Positions 1 through 7,978 of a stretch of DNA of 64,000 nt are shown here, piece by piece (positions within the stretch are counted from its first letter, which is position 1; the number at the start of each line of letters is the position of its first letter). The stretch is from JAIOSF01 sp963677755. GTDB taxonomy: Bacteria > Campylobacterota > Campylobacteria > Campylobacterales > Arcobacteraceae. The translations under genes and the position numbers were made by a program. The notes under the pieces were generated by a model. The model ran no database searches. It worked only from the letters and a program-made list of their open reading frames with translations, and was not told the DNA's origin. The stretch is taken from NCBI GenBank assembly GCA_963677755.1, contig OY782506.1:2294001-2358000 (forward strand), in the 5' to 3' direction.

Positions 1-131
1 GTAGTTTGTTGATGACACTCCAACCTCTTTGCTTTTCCTGGTGTTGTATCTTTTGTCATTTGTGTATATATGCTATTTCCAACAAAACCGATAATAACAA
101 ATATAAAAAAAGCGATAATATATCTTTTCAT
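1..131 (-). CDS. Partial small membrane-anchored protein (N-terminus only)
   Basis: The reading frame starts with ATG at 131 and runs off the left edge, so only about 43 residues are visible. They form an N-terminal hydrophobic helix (roughly residues 4-20) followed by a polar region ending in CHQQT, so it is an anchored or exported protein. The start lies 2 nt past the stop of the upstream transporter gene, which implies one transcript. I do not recognise the family; a single CH is not enough to call a cytochrome. Confidence 0.6.
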   Translation of the reverse strand, partial: MKRYIIAFFIFVIIGFVGNSIYTQMTKDTTPGKAKRLECHQQT

Positions 132-133
132 AG

Positions 134-1096
134 TTACTCCTGAATACAAACTTCATTTTTTGTCATATGTATAATTGTTTGATACACGACAATTGCTATA
201 ATAACCGTAGTAACAGCTATCATCACATAAGATAGAAGTAATAATGCAAAATCATTTGTTACATGATACATAAGCATTGTACTTATTGCCATAGCAGCAA
301 CTGGAAACACAAATGCCCACCAAGATATAAAAAACTTTATTTTTAAGAAACTTTTGTACATAAATGCTACTAAAATTGTAAAAAACAAAGCTAAATTAAA
401 CAACATGGTTGCAAACATATCAATCGTCCCAAAAAGTTTAAAATATGCTATAAAACCAACAGCAGGAGGTGCTATAAGTATAAACATAGTAGGCATAAAT
501 TTTACAGCTATTTGATGATGGAAAATAATTCTATTTAAAATAAGTGCAAATAAAATAACCCAAAGAAATATACCTACACTAAAGAAATAAGTAAGTATCC
601 CAGTTGAAGCAAATCCAACACCAGCAACTGGAATTAAAACATTTCCAACAATTGGAATAAACCATGCTGGATTTGAATGAGCTAACTCTTGATTATCTTT
701 AATCCAAAAAGATATTGTATGCATCGTAAGATAAAAATGGAGTAAAGTTCCTGGATACCAGAAAATTGCACTCACTGTTGGGAATTCCTCTTTATAAATG
801 ATAGCTAACATCAACATTGATATAGATACAGCCGCAAAAAAGTTAATTCTAACAGGATGATTAAACTCTTTTTTCACGGCATTAAAATAAGTAAAAAACT
901 TCATGAGATATATTGTGCTCACACCTATAAATATAGCTGTAGTGATATACATCAAACTACTCCCTATAACATGGGGAAAATCCAGCCAAATTGCTGCTTT
1001 TTGATAAGTGATAGTAAGACCACTCATCCCCATTACAATAGCGTACATCATAATAGGGAAAAATTTTAGTCTATTCTTTTCTTGTAAAACTTCCAT
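134..1096 (-). CDS. SLAC1/TehA (TDT) family transporter
   Basis: A 320-aa integral membrane protein with about ten hydrophobic segments. The pattern matches the TDT/SLAC1 family (tellurite-resistance/dicarboxylate carriers and anion channels): an N-terminal FFPIMMYAIVMGMSG segment, a central PAWFIPIVGNVLIPVAG stretch and a late SWWAFVFPVAAM segment. Such proteins move small anions through the inner membrane; substrate cannot be read from sequence. AAAGGA lies 5 nt before the ATG. A small membrane protein gene follows 2 nt after the stop and another precedes it, so it may be part of a three-gene unit. Confidence 0.85.
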   Translation of the reverse strand: MEVLQEKNRLKFFPIMMYAIVMGMSGLTITYQKAAIWLDFPHVIGSSLMYITTAIFIGVSTIYLMKFFTYFNAVKKEFNHPVRINFFAAVSISMLMLAIIYKEEFPTVSAIFWYPGTLLHFYLTMHTISFWIKDNQELAHSNPAWFIPIVGNVLIPVAGVGFASTGILTYFFSVGIFLWVILFALILNRIIFHHQIAVKFMPTMFILIAPPAVGFIAYFKLFGTIDMFATMLFNLALFFTILVAFMYKSFLKIKFFISWWAFVFPVAAMAISTMLMYHVTNDFALLLLSYVMIAVTTVIIAIVVYQTIIHMTKNEVCIQE

Positions 1097-1181
1097 AAAA
1101 TTCCTTTGTATAACTTATTATTATATTATTTATAAGTTATAATTTCTATAGAATTCTATCATTTTTGTGAACAAATGTCAA

Positions 1182-1385
1182 CTAAAAATTTTTTGTTGTA
1201 TTTATTCCTGGTTTTTCTGGTGTTCCCACATAATCATTATTTGTATTGTAATTATATTTTATAGTTGCTAATATTGCGCCAACTACCAAACATATTATTA
1301 TTACTATTTTTACTGTTTTTCTTTTAGTAGGAGATTCATGATTGTTGTAGTCTTCAATTTCTTCTAATGTTGGTTCATTTTTCAT
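1182..1385 (-). CDS. Small single-pass membrane protein, unknown
   Basis: 67 aa: an acidic N-terminus (residues 1-20), a basic SPTKRKTVK stop-transfer cluster, one transmembrane helix (about 25-42) and a short Asn/Thr-rich tail. No family recognised. It lies just upstream of the transporter gene on the same strand, about 85 nt away, and downstream of the candidate small RNA terminator at 1416-1451, so it may begin a new transcript. A weak AAAGG sits about 10 nt before the ATG. Confidence 0.6.
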   Translation of the reverse strand: MKNEPTLEEIEDYNNHESPTKRKTVKIVIIICLVVGAILATIKYNYNTNNDYVGTPEKPGINTTKNF

Positions 1386-1415
1386 GATAATAGCCTTTGT
1401 GATTTAAAATTGTGT

Positions 1416-1451
1416 ATAAAAAAAGCTAGAAGTGTGTTGCTTCTAGCTTTT
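1416..1451 (-). terminator. Intrinsic terminator after asnB / candidate sRNA
   Basis: A perfect 12-bp stem AAAAGCTAGAAG (1421-1432) / CTTCTAGCTTTT (1440-1451) with a 7-nt loop. On the minus strand it runs straight into a T tract, so it works for minus-strand transcription. Confidence 0.85.
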
Positions 1452-1501
1452 CAACGAATCCAAGTTATGCTTTGGACTTTAAAAGGAGAGTGTATGAACA
1501 C
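1416..1501 (-). ncRNA. Candidate small RNA with exposed CU-rich tract
   Basis: Reading minus, a TATACT box (1508-1513) is followed from about 1500 by a short GTGT/ACAC hairpin, an unpaired CTCTCCTTTTAAAG tract, a hairpin TCCAA/TTGGA, and a 12-bp hairpin ending in seven Ts. The CU tract complements the Shine-Dalgarno consensus AAAAGGAGA. Small size, own -10 box, loop tract and intrinsic terminator are typical of trans-acting small RNAs. The alternative is that this is simply the 3' untranslated region of asnB. No known RNA family recognised. Confidence 0.4.
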
Positions 1502-1582
1502 TGTGAAAGTATATTAAGTTTGGTTTAAATAACTCTTAAATTATATTTCTAACTTATGTTTATTATAATGTTTTATTAAAGT

Positions 1583-3367
1583 TTAACTTAAATAATTTTT
1601 ATAATACCACTTACTAAAGTGCCATAAAGCGTAGAAGTGTTGCTTCAATCTATTTTGTTTTGCTTCATTATAAAGGTATTTTACATATTCTTCATTGAAA
1701 AGATTTGTTACTTTATTTACTACTAAAATCTCTTCTAACAGTTTCTCTTGATACTCACAAAATAACCACTCATTAAAAGGGCTATTGAACCCTTTTTTTT
1801 GTCTATTAATTATCTCTTTGGGGATATATTTTGAAGCTACTTTTTTAAGTAAGTATTTATTTGTATCTCCAACTTTTAGTTTTGAGTCTATACTAAAAAC
1901 TGTATCTACTAGTCTGTAGTCCAAAAATGGATTTCGAGTCTCAACTGAATTTGCCATACTCATCTTATCAACTTTACTTAATAAAGCTTCCCCTAACCAA
2001 ATTTTCATATCAATATAACTCATCCAATCTACTGGGTCTTGTTTTGGATTTTCTGTTTTAAAAGTAGCAACTTTTTGAAGTAACCTTTTTCTTTGGGATT
2101 GTGTAAAAATTTCTCCAAAACTATTATAAATATTCTCTTTTTTTATTACTCTTCTTAAATATTCTGATTCTTTTGTATTTGATGACAACGAACTAATAAT
2201 ATCATTCATAAAACTATATTGTTCAGTTGATAAGCTTTCTTTGTATTTATAATACTTTAAAAACTTAGCATAGTTATCATACCCTAAAAAAAGTTCATCA
2301 CTCCCCTCTCCGCTTAAAACTGTTTTTATCCCTTGTTTTTTTATCTCTTTTGTTAAATGCCAAAGAGGGATAGCTGCTGGGTCTGCATGTGGTTCTTCAA
2401 GAGATTCAAATACCTCATCTATATTTTCAATAAAATCTTGTTGCCCTATTTCAAGAGCAGTATGGTTACTTTTTATATTTTCTGCAACAATCTTTGCAAA
2501 AGGTAGTTCACAATATTTTTTATTGGTTTTATATCCTACACTAAAAGTATTTATTTGATGATTTGTATTTTGTGAATAGATACTTGATATTAAAGAACTA
2601 TCAATACCACCACTTAATAAAGTACCAACCTCTACATCACTTTTTAATCTTTGTTGTACACTATCGACTAAAAGTTCTTCAATATTTTCTAAAGCTGTAT
2701 TCTCATTTTTAATAGACTTATATGTTTTGATTTTATAGTATTTTTTCATACTGAGTTTATTTTTTTCATAGAGTAGATAACTACTTTTATCAAGCTTCAA
2801 TATATCTTGATAAAATGTATGGGGAGCCAAAGGGGTGAAATATTGTAAATATTGAGAAAGTGCAACTTTATTTAGTTTTGGGGTATATCCTATAAGTTTT
2901 ATAATTGGTTTTATCATACTTGAAAATATAAATTCTCCATTGCGTTCATAATAATAAAATGGCTTCTTCCCATATCTATCTCTGGCACAAAAATATCGTT
3001 CTTTTTTACTATCAAATATACAAAAACTAAAAGCACCATTTAAAAGATGCAAAAACTCAACATCATACTTTTGGTAAAGTCTTATGAGAACTTCTGTGTC
3101 ACTACAAGTTATACACTCTAATTTTTCACTTATTTTTAACTCATCATAATTATAAATTTCTCCATTAAAAACAATCAAAATATCATCAAAAATCATAGGT
3201 TGATTTGCTTCCGCATCAAGGTCTATAATACTAAGTCTTGTATGTCCGAAAAAATTATTATCTATTTGTTTTATAGAGATATTATCAGGACCTCTATGTT
3301 TCATCAAAGAGGTTACCTCTGTAAACTCCACATTTAGATTGCAATTGGTTCCTACTATCCCACACAT
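1583..3367 (-). CDS. asnB: Asparagine synthase (glutamine-hydrolysing)
   Basis: 594 aa. The mature N-terminus would be Cys2 (MCGIVG), the nucleophile of class II glutamine amidotransferases. The amidotransferase domain occupies about residues 2-190. The synthetase domain follows, with the ATP-binding PP-loop SGGIDSS at 252-258 and SGEGSDELFLGY further on. It makes asparagine from aspartate, ATP and glutamine, although relatives in surface-polysaccharide loci amidate sugar carboxylates. It starts only 2 nt after the pglB stop, so the two are probably translated from one message. Whether it serves amino-acid supply or glycan modification cannot be decided here. Confidence 0.9.
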   Translation of the reverse strand: MCGIVGTNCNLNVEFTEVTSLMKHRGPDNISIKQIDNNFFGHTRLSIIDLDAEANQPMIFDDILIVFNGEIYNYDELKISEKLECITCSDTEVLIRLYQKYDVEFLHLLNGAFSFCIFDSKKERYFCARDRYGKKPFYYYERNGEFIFSSMIKPIIKLIGYTPKLNKVALSQYLQYFTPLAPHTFYQDILKLDKSSYLLYEKNKLSMKKYYKIKTYKSIKNENTALENIEELLVDSVQQRLKSDVEVGTLLSGGIDSSLISSIYSQNTNHQINTFSVGYKTNKKYCELPFAKIVAENIKSNHTALEIGQQDFIENIDEVFESLEEPHADPAAIPLWHLTKEIKKQGIKTVLSGEGSDELFLGYDNYAKFLKYYKYKESLSTEQYSFMNDIISSLSSNTKESEYLRRVIKKENIYNSFGEIFTQSQRKRLLQKVATFKTENPKQDPVDWMSYIDMKIWLGEALLSKVDKMSMANSVETRNPFLDYRLVDTVFSIDSKLKVGDTNKYLLKKVASKYIPKEIINRQKKGFNSPFNEWLFCEYQEKLLEEILVVNKVTNLFNEEYVKYLYNEAKQNRLKQHFYALWHFSKWYYKNYLS

Positions 3368-3369
3368 AT

Positions 3370-5478
3370 CTACACTTTCAACTTATATACTTTTACAAGA
3401 GGTGTTAAAATAACTGGTTCAAACAACTCCTTATCATAATTTTCAAATACAAATAATTGTACATAAGTGGAGTTATATACACTATTATCTACTATTAAAA
3501 ACTGCCCATAATTACCCATATAAATAAGATTTATTTCAGACTGACTTTCTATTGTTGTTGTTTGCATTTGTAATTTATTTTCATCATCATAAAAAGTTTT
3601 TACAAAATTATTAATAGGAATAACTTTTCCTGCTATATGTAAAGTTCCCTCTATTTTATTTACTTGTATATTATTCCCCAAATCTATAACACTCTTATAC
3701 TCTTTAAACTTATCAAAATAATAAAATATAGGCTGCTGTTTTTTCTCCCCATTCATTAAGTCTATATTAGAGAATAATTTAATAGTGGAATATATACTCA
3801 TCATCTGATTTGGAAGATAAAGATAAATGTCTCTTGTTTTTTCTGGTAGATGTAAATTAGAAGAGAGAAACTTTAAAAAATCATTTGAATCTTTAAATCC
3901 ATAATCAAGTGTCATATTAGCAATATTTGTTCTATTATTATCTAGTTTTTTTTGAATCATTTTTTCTGTATATTCCACATCAAGTCGTAACATTTTTGAG
4001 GCTTCTTGTTGTGGATTTGTTAGTACAAAACTTGTAGGGAAATTCACAGATCCACTATGTTTTCCACCATCACTTAAAGTTTTTGTATCACTGTAATATC
4101 GAATTGGATAGCCATAATCCCACCAAGAAACTACATAATCATCTCTATTTGCCATTTGTTTTAACTTGTCCAAGACTTCAATTTCACTCTTCATAAAAAC
4201 GGTAGGAACTCTATATTCTACAATATGAACAATATTTGGAGCCAATGCTAAGAGAGACAAAAATACAATTATACTATATCGTTTAACCTTACTCTTTAAA
4301 AAACTTGCTATCTCTACAATAACAAAACCTATACCAAAAGCGATAATAGGTACAGCATAAATAGTAAATCTCAATCCACTACTATAAGCCAAAAAACCAA
4401 GCCCAACCATAGGTAAAGAGAGCAACATAATAGGATATCGAAATAATAACCAAATATATCCTACAACTCCAATAATAAAACTTAACATACCACCACTAAT
4501 ACGATTTGCAAAAGTTTCAAAAGGGATATCACTAGCTTCTCTTATTGTTTGCATCACGGTATAGTAATGCAACTGCAACTCTTCCCCCACAACTTGAATA
4601 TGCTCTTGAAAAACATACCCTTTAAGTTGTCCCCAAATAGGATCAAAGCCACCTGTACTAAAAAATAGTACTATTGCAAATGCAAATAAGTAGTAAAGGT
4701 ATTTGTGAAATAACTCTTTTTTAAATTTCAATACAACAAAGAGTAAAACCACTATGAAAAATCGTATATATCCATCAAGTCCCATCATAGCAAACATCAT
4801 AAAAGTTAAAAGGGTAAGATTATATTGGTACTGTTGTTTTTTAATCACTTGATACACTACATAAAGTAAAATTAATCCAAAAAAAGCAAACTCCAAACTA
4901 TAACTTTGTGGATACCACCATCTATAAGCGATAATATCAAGTGCCGTAAATAAAAGGTACTTTTCTTCTTGTGTTCGTATAGCCCAAATAAGTGACCATA
5001 ATAACACAGTAGGAAATACAATATTTAACATATCAGTATCATAATATCCTACCATAGTACGATTGTAATAACTCCACGCAATACTAGAGATTAAAGCTGC
5101 TATAAACCCAACTTCAATTTTTCCAAGACTTCTCCCTATAAGAATAAGAGGTATTACAATCAAAGATGCAAAAAAAGCTGGCATGTAAAATATGATAGTT
5201 TCAAAACTAAAAGGGAGTATTTGGGCTATAAAAGCTGTAAGTTGTGCAGTAGCTGTATGTGTGGGAGAATTTTCATTGATATTTTTTTCACCACTTAAAA
5301 TATCTCTAGCACCCTCTGCCCAATAGTAACCATCATTGGTATTTATCATAAACTGATTATTGAATTTAAACTGTTCATAGTCACTAAACTGATACACCCA
5401 AATAAGCCGTAAAGAGAAACTAAAAATAAAGGCTATTAGTATAAGAAGTATTGTTTGTTTATTTTTAGAGAGTATCAC
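3370..5478 (-). CDS. pglB: PglB-type oligosaccharyltransferase (STT3 family)
   Basis: 702 aa, close to the 713 aa of C. jejuni PglB. It transfers a lipid-linked glycan to Asn in periplasmic proteins. Signatures are all present: the first acidic motif NDG (Asp49), the second DxD in YYDTDM (Asp147, Asp149), TIRE in the external loop, the catalytic WWDYGYP motif near residue 451 in the periplasmic domain, and an MSIYSTI segment where the bacterial MxxI motif lies. About 11-13 N-terminal membrane helices precede a soluble C-terminal domain. The start is GTG with AGGA upstream. No other pgl glycan genes lie in the window, so its glycan must be made elsewhere. Confidence 0.93.
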   Translation of the reverse strand: MILSKNKQTILLILIAFIFSFSLRLIWVYQFSDYEQFKFNNQFMINTNDGYYWAEGARDILSGEKNINENSPTHTATAQLTAFIAQILPFSFETIIFYMPAFFASLIVIPLILIGRSLGKIEVGFIAALISSIAWSYYNRTMVGYYDTDMLNIVFPTVLLWSLIWAIRTQEEKYLLFTALDIIAYRWWYPQSYSLEFAFFGLILLYVVYQVIKKQQYQYNLTLLTFMMFAMMGLDGYIRFFIVVLLFVVLKFKKELFHKYLYYLFAFAIVLFFSTGGFDPIWGQLKGYVFQEHIQVVGEELQLHYYTVMQTIREASDIPFETFANRISGGMLSFIIGVVGYIWLLFRYPIMLLSLPMVGLGFLAYSSGLRFTIYAVPIIAFGIGFVIVEIASFLKSKVKRYSIIVFLSLLALAPNIVHIVEYRVPTVFMKSEIEVLDKLKQMANRDDYVVSWWDYGYPIRYYSDTKTLSDGGKHSGSVNFPTSFVLTNPQQEASKMLRLDVEYTEKMIQKKLDNNRTNIANMTLDYGFKDSNDFLKFLSSNLHLPEKTRDIYLYLPNQMMSIYSTIKLFSNIDLMNGEKKQQPIFYYFDKFKEYKSVIDLGNNIQVNKIEGTLHIAGKVIPINNFVKTFYDDENKLQMQTTTIESQSEINLIYMGNYGQFLIVDNSVYNSTYVQLFVFENYDKELFEPVILTPLVKVYKLKV

Positions 5479-5545
5479 CTATATTTATCCTAGTCATTTA
5501 TGAAATAATATAGGTTATTTCCTTAAATTGTTGAATTTTACTCAT

Positions 5546-5596
5546 AAAAAAAACCTCGATAAAAATATTCATATAGAATAAACTTTATCGAGGTTT
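5546..5596 (-). terminator. Intrinsic terminator downstream of tRNA-Arg
   Basis: A 13-bp perfect stem AAACCTCGATAAA (5551-5563) / TTTATCGAGGTTT (5584-5596) with a 20-nt AT-rich loop. Eight As at 5546-5553 give the T tract on the minus strand, directly after the tRNA gene. Confidence 0.85.
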
Positions 5597-5601
5597 CTAA
5601 A

Positions 5602-5678
5602 TGGTACGCCTAGTAGGATTCGAACCCACAACCGCCGGGGCCGAAACCCAGTGCTATATCCAGTTAAGCCATAGACGC
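5602..5678 (-). tRNA. tRNA-Arg (UCG anticodon)
   Basis: Minus-strand cloverleaf: acceptor GCGTCTA paired with TAGGCGT, D arm GCTT/TAGC, anticodon stem CTGGG/CCCGG with loop TTTCGGC (anticodon TCG, reading CGA), T arm GTGGG-TTCGAAT-CCTAC, discriminator A and an encoded CCA at 5602-5604. A TATAAT-like box lies just upstream near 5690. A strong terminator follows. Confidence 0.95.
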
Positions 5679-5702
5679 ATTTGTGTTGTTATAATTATAG
5701 AT

Positions 5703-5731
5703 AAAAAAAGATAAAAGAAAACTCTTTTACC
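5703..5731 (-). terminator. Intrinsic terminator of rpsU
   Basis: Minus-strand hairpin GGTAAAAG/CTTTTATC (plus 5710-5717 with 5724-5731) followed by seven Ts. It sits between rpsU and the tRNA gene. Confidence 0.6.
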
Positions 5732-5751
5732 TCTTTATTATATTAAAAAGA

Positions 5752-5964
5752 TTACAGTCTAGACTCGTATCTTCTTAACATATATAGTTTTTTAAGCATT
5801 TTCTTTCTAGCATTGATTTTTTGTTTCTTTTTCTTTTCTGGATTAGATTCAAAATATCTTCTAGCTCTTGTTTCTGTAACGATTAAGCTTCTATCACATT
5901 GTTTTTTAAATCTTCTATACGCTTCTTCGAAAGATTCGTTATCTTTTACTTTAATTCCTGGCAT
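5752..5964 (-). CDS. rpsU: 30S ribosomal protein S21
   Basis: 70 aa from ATG at 5964 (MPGIKVKDNESFEEAYRRF), the length and N-terminus usual for Campylobacterota S21. The C-terminus ends LYMLRRYESRL, and the protein is strongly basic. An in-frame GTG 15 nt upstream gives a five-residue extension, but there the AAGGAA would directly touch the start codon, while the ATG has GGTGA at a better distance. S21 sits near the 16S 3' end and helps mRNA pairing at initiation. It stands alone with its own terminator. Confidence 0.95.
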   Translation of the reverse strand: MPGIKVKDNESFEEAYRRFKKQCDRSLIVTETRARRYFESNPEKKKKQKINARKKMLKKLYMLRRYESRL

Positions 5965-6069
5965 TGTACAATCACCCACTTCCTTGCATAGATTTAATGG
6001 CTCTTTGGCTCACTACTGCTTTTTATAAGTTGCGAATTGTATATAAATTTGTCTTAATAATACTTTAAG

Positions 6070-6075
6070 TATAAT
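6070..6075 (+). promoter_or_regulatory. -10 box for the moaC operon
   Basis: TATAAT preceded by an AT-rich run, with no clear -35 box, 27 nt before the moaC start. It lies in the divergent gap between rpsU and moaC. Confidence 0.55.
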
Positions 6076-6102
6076 ATAAATACAAAATAATAAAGGATTT
6101 TA

Positions 6103-6588
6103 GTGGAAACCCTAACACATTTAGACCAGAACCATAGACCAAAAATGGTAGATGTATCATCAAAAGAAGATACTACAAGAATAGCAGTTGCTAGTGGAAT
6201 TATATCAATGAGCAATGAAGCATTTCAAAATGTAGTTTCAAATCAAAATAAAAAAGGTCCAGTGATACAAACAGCCGTAGTTGCTGCAATCATGGGAACA
6301 AAAAAAACACCAGAACTTATCCCTATGTGTCATCCCCTTCTTCTTACAGGTATAAACTGTGATGTAGAACAACTAGATAACTTACCAGGATTTAAACTCA
6401 CAGTTACAGCTAAGCTTAAAGGGCAAACAGGAGTTGAGATGGAAGCACTTACAGGAGTGTCTGTAGGATTACTTACTATTTATGATATGGTAAAAGCTAT
6501 TGATAAAGGTATGGTTATATCAAATGTACAACTTGAAAACAAAAGTGGTGGAAAGTCTGGAGATTTTAAAAGAGAGGATATAAAATAG
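6103..6588 (+). CDS. moaC: Cyclic pyranopterin monophosphate synthase
   Basis: 161 aa, normal length. MoaC converts the GTP-derived intermediate made by MoaA into cyclic pyranopterin monophosphate in molybdenum cofactor synthesis. It has the N-terminal MVDVSSKEDTTRIAVASG, the substrate-site segment MCHPLLLTGI, and the C-terminal VKAIDKGMVISNVQLENKSG. The start is GTG with AAAGGA five nt upstream. It opens a run of genes with overlapping or abutting ends. A molybdoenzyme candidate lies at 22.5 kb. Confidence 0.95.
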   Translation: METLTHLDQNHRPKMVDVSSKEDTTRIAVASGIISMSNEAFQNVVSNQNKKGPVIQTAVVAAIMGTKKTPELIPMCHPLLLTGINCDVEQLDNLPGFKLTVTAKLKGQTGVEMEALTGVSVGLLTIYDMVKAIDKGMVISNVQLENKSGGKSGDFKREDIK

Positions 6589-6851
6589 TGATAGATCTAA
6601 ATCAGCATAAAGTAAAAATAGATTACCCATGTAGTTGGGAATATAAAATTGTTATTTTAAGTGAACACAATATCAATCCAATAGTAAAAGATATTTTAGA
6701 AGATAGGGAACACAAAGTAAAACCATCAAAAAAAAGTTCAAAAGGAAAATTTGAGAGCTTTGCTCTTGAACTTACTGTTCATAGTGATGAAGATAGAACA
6801 GGGATATTTCAACTCCTTCAAAAACATCAACATGTAAAAATGGTTGTGTAA
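6588..6851 (+). CDS. DUF493 (YbeD/HP0495) family protein
   Basis: 87 aa. Sequence and length match the DUF493 family, small ferredoxin-like-fold proteins such as E. coli YbeD and H. pylori HP0495, whose role is unclear. Typical features are the N-terminal hydrophobic strand YPCSWEYKIVI, a central charged GKFESFALELTV strand and a C-terminal HQHVKMVV strand. The GTG start overlaps the moaC stop by one base. Confidence 0.8.
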   Translation: MIDLNQHKVKIDYPCSWEYKIVILSEHNINPIVKDILEDREHKVKPSKKSSKGKFESFALELTVHSDEDRTGIFQLLQKHQHVKMVV

Positions 6852-6853
6852 TT

Positions 6854-7222
6854 GTGGAAAATATTATCTATCAAAATGAGCTTATCAAATTAGAGATTGA
6901 ACCTTTTGAAATACCTTGGTTAAAAATTTTTACTCAACTTCCTATAAAAGAGTTTAGTCAATGTGATGAAAAGACAAAATTAGAGATATTACGAGTTTTA
7001 GATATATGTGAAAAAGAGATGTTAAGTTATTTTAATCCAGATAAAATAAATATAGCTTCATTTGGGAACTATGTACCACATGTTCATTTTCATATACAAG
7101 CAAGATTTAAAAATGATAGCTATTTTCCAGAGCCAACTTGGGGTAAAAAACAAAGGGAATCACAAATAGTTTTAAATGATATAAATAAATTTTATGAAAA
7201 TTTAATTTTGAAGTTAAATTAG
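6854..7222 (+). CDS. HIT-family nucleotide-binding protein
   Basis: 122 aa with a histidine-triad motif HVHFHIQ (His76, His78, His80; His78/80 near the alpha-phosphate in the family). HIT proteins are nucleotidyl hydrolases or transferases acting on dinucleoside polyphosphates or adenylylated compounds. The N-terminal PWLKIFTQLPIKEFSQ segment fits the HIT domain. Start is GTG two nt after the preceding stop. Specific substrate cannot be told. Confidence 0.85.
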   Translation: MENIIYQNELIKLEIEPFEIPWLKIFTQLPIKEFSQCDEKTKLEILRVLDICEKEMLSYFNPDKINIASFGNYVPHVHFHIQARFKNDSYFPEPTWGKKQRESQIVLNDINKFYENLILKLN

Positions 7223-7224
7223 GT

Positions 7225-7230
7225 TATAAT
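7225..7230 (+). promoter_or_regulatory. -10 box placed for a leaderless transcript
   Basis: TATAAT ends 7 nt before the ATG at 7238, so transcription would start at or within a base of the start codon. There is no Shine-Dalgarno sequence before that ATG, which fits. Confidence 0.4.
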
Positions 7231-7237
7231 CCGCACT

Positions 7238-7978
7238 ATGAATAGAAGAAATTTTTTATTATTATCATCATTGTCTCCTTTAATGGCAAAAGATTTTTTG
7301 ACAATCAATACTGACATAAATTTAGATATAAATAATCTCAATACATTATATAAATTAGACTATAGACTCAAAAAACTAAGAAGATTTGTTGGGTATGCAA
7401 ACTTCAATATAATATCTTTTGATGAAGCACTATATTATGCAAGAAACTACTCTGCAATTGGGAAGTTTACAAAAGATGAAATAGCTCTCATAGAAAAAAT
7501 ATTTCATGCTACCCCTTCTGATTTTGGATTTTATGGTACAAAAACTGTTCAGAATATATCCCAAAAAGTATCTCAAAAAGAGATTGTAAAAATAGAGCGT
7601 TCTGGTCACTTTTTATTTAAAGGAAAACCATTTGAAGATTATACTAGAATTAAAAAAGATATAGGACCAAATATGGTACTTACATCTGGAATAAGAAATG
7701 TAGTAAAACAGCTTAGCCTCTATGTATCAAAAATAAAATCACTTAATGGGAACCTTACAAAAGCTTCAACTATTATAGCTCCCCCTGCTTACACTTATCA
7801 TGCTATTAGTGATTTTGATATTGGTAAAAAAGGGTGGGGAAACAAAAACTTCACAGCAGAATTTGCAAGAACAGAGGAGTTCGCTAAAATGAGAAAACTA
7901 AACTACATAAGTATTCGATATACACCAAATAACAAAGATGGTGTAAGATTTGAACCTTGGCACGTAAAGGTTATATAA
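7238..7978 (+). CDS. M15-type (VanY-like) D-alanyl-D-alanine carboxypeptidase
   Basis: 246 aa with an N-terminal signal (MNRRNFLLLSSLSPLMA), possibly Tat-like because of the RR pair. The C-terminal half has M15/LAS zinc-peptidase features: SGIRNVVKQ, then YHAISDFDIG with His188 and Asp194 as likely ligands, and FEPWHVKVI at the C-terminus with Glu239 and His242 (the ExxH motif). Spacing in the first motif is one residue shorter than SxHxxGxAxD. It likely trims peptidoglycan stem peptides in the periplasm. The next gene, a Csd4/Pgp1-like carboxypeptidase, abuts it, so the two form a cell-wall pair. Confidence 0.8.
   Translation: MNRRNFLLLSSLSPLMAKDFLTINTDINLDINNLNTLYKLDYRLKKLRRFVGYANFNIISFDEALYYARNYSAIGKFTKDEIALIEKIFHATPSDFGFYGTKTVQNISQKVSQKEIVKIERSGHFLFKGKPFEDYTRIKKDIGPNMVLTSGIRNVVKQLSLYVSKIKSLNGNLTKASTIIAPPAYTYHAISDFDIGKKGWGNKNFTAEFARTEEFAKMRKLNYISIRYTPNNKDGVRFEPWHVKVI

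Noticed and set aside
1494..1517. Seven-codon frame with a good ribosome site on the plus strand (MNTVKVY).
   Set aside because: No plus-strand gene follows, and the same bases are better explained as the CU tract and hairpin of the minus-strand candidate RNA.
5965..5979. Five-codon upstream extension of rpsU from GTG.
   Set aside because: The AAGGAA would touch the start codon and S21 of this group starts at MPGIKV.
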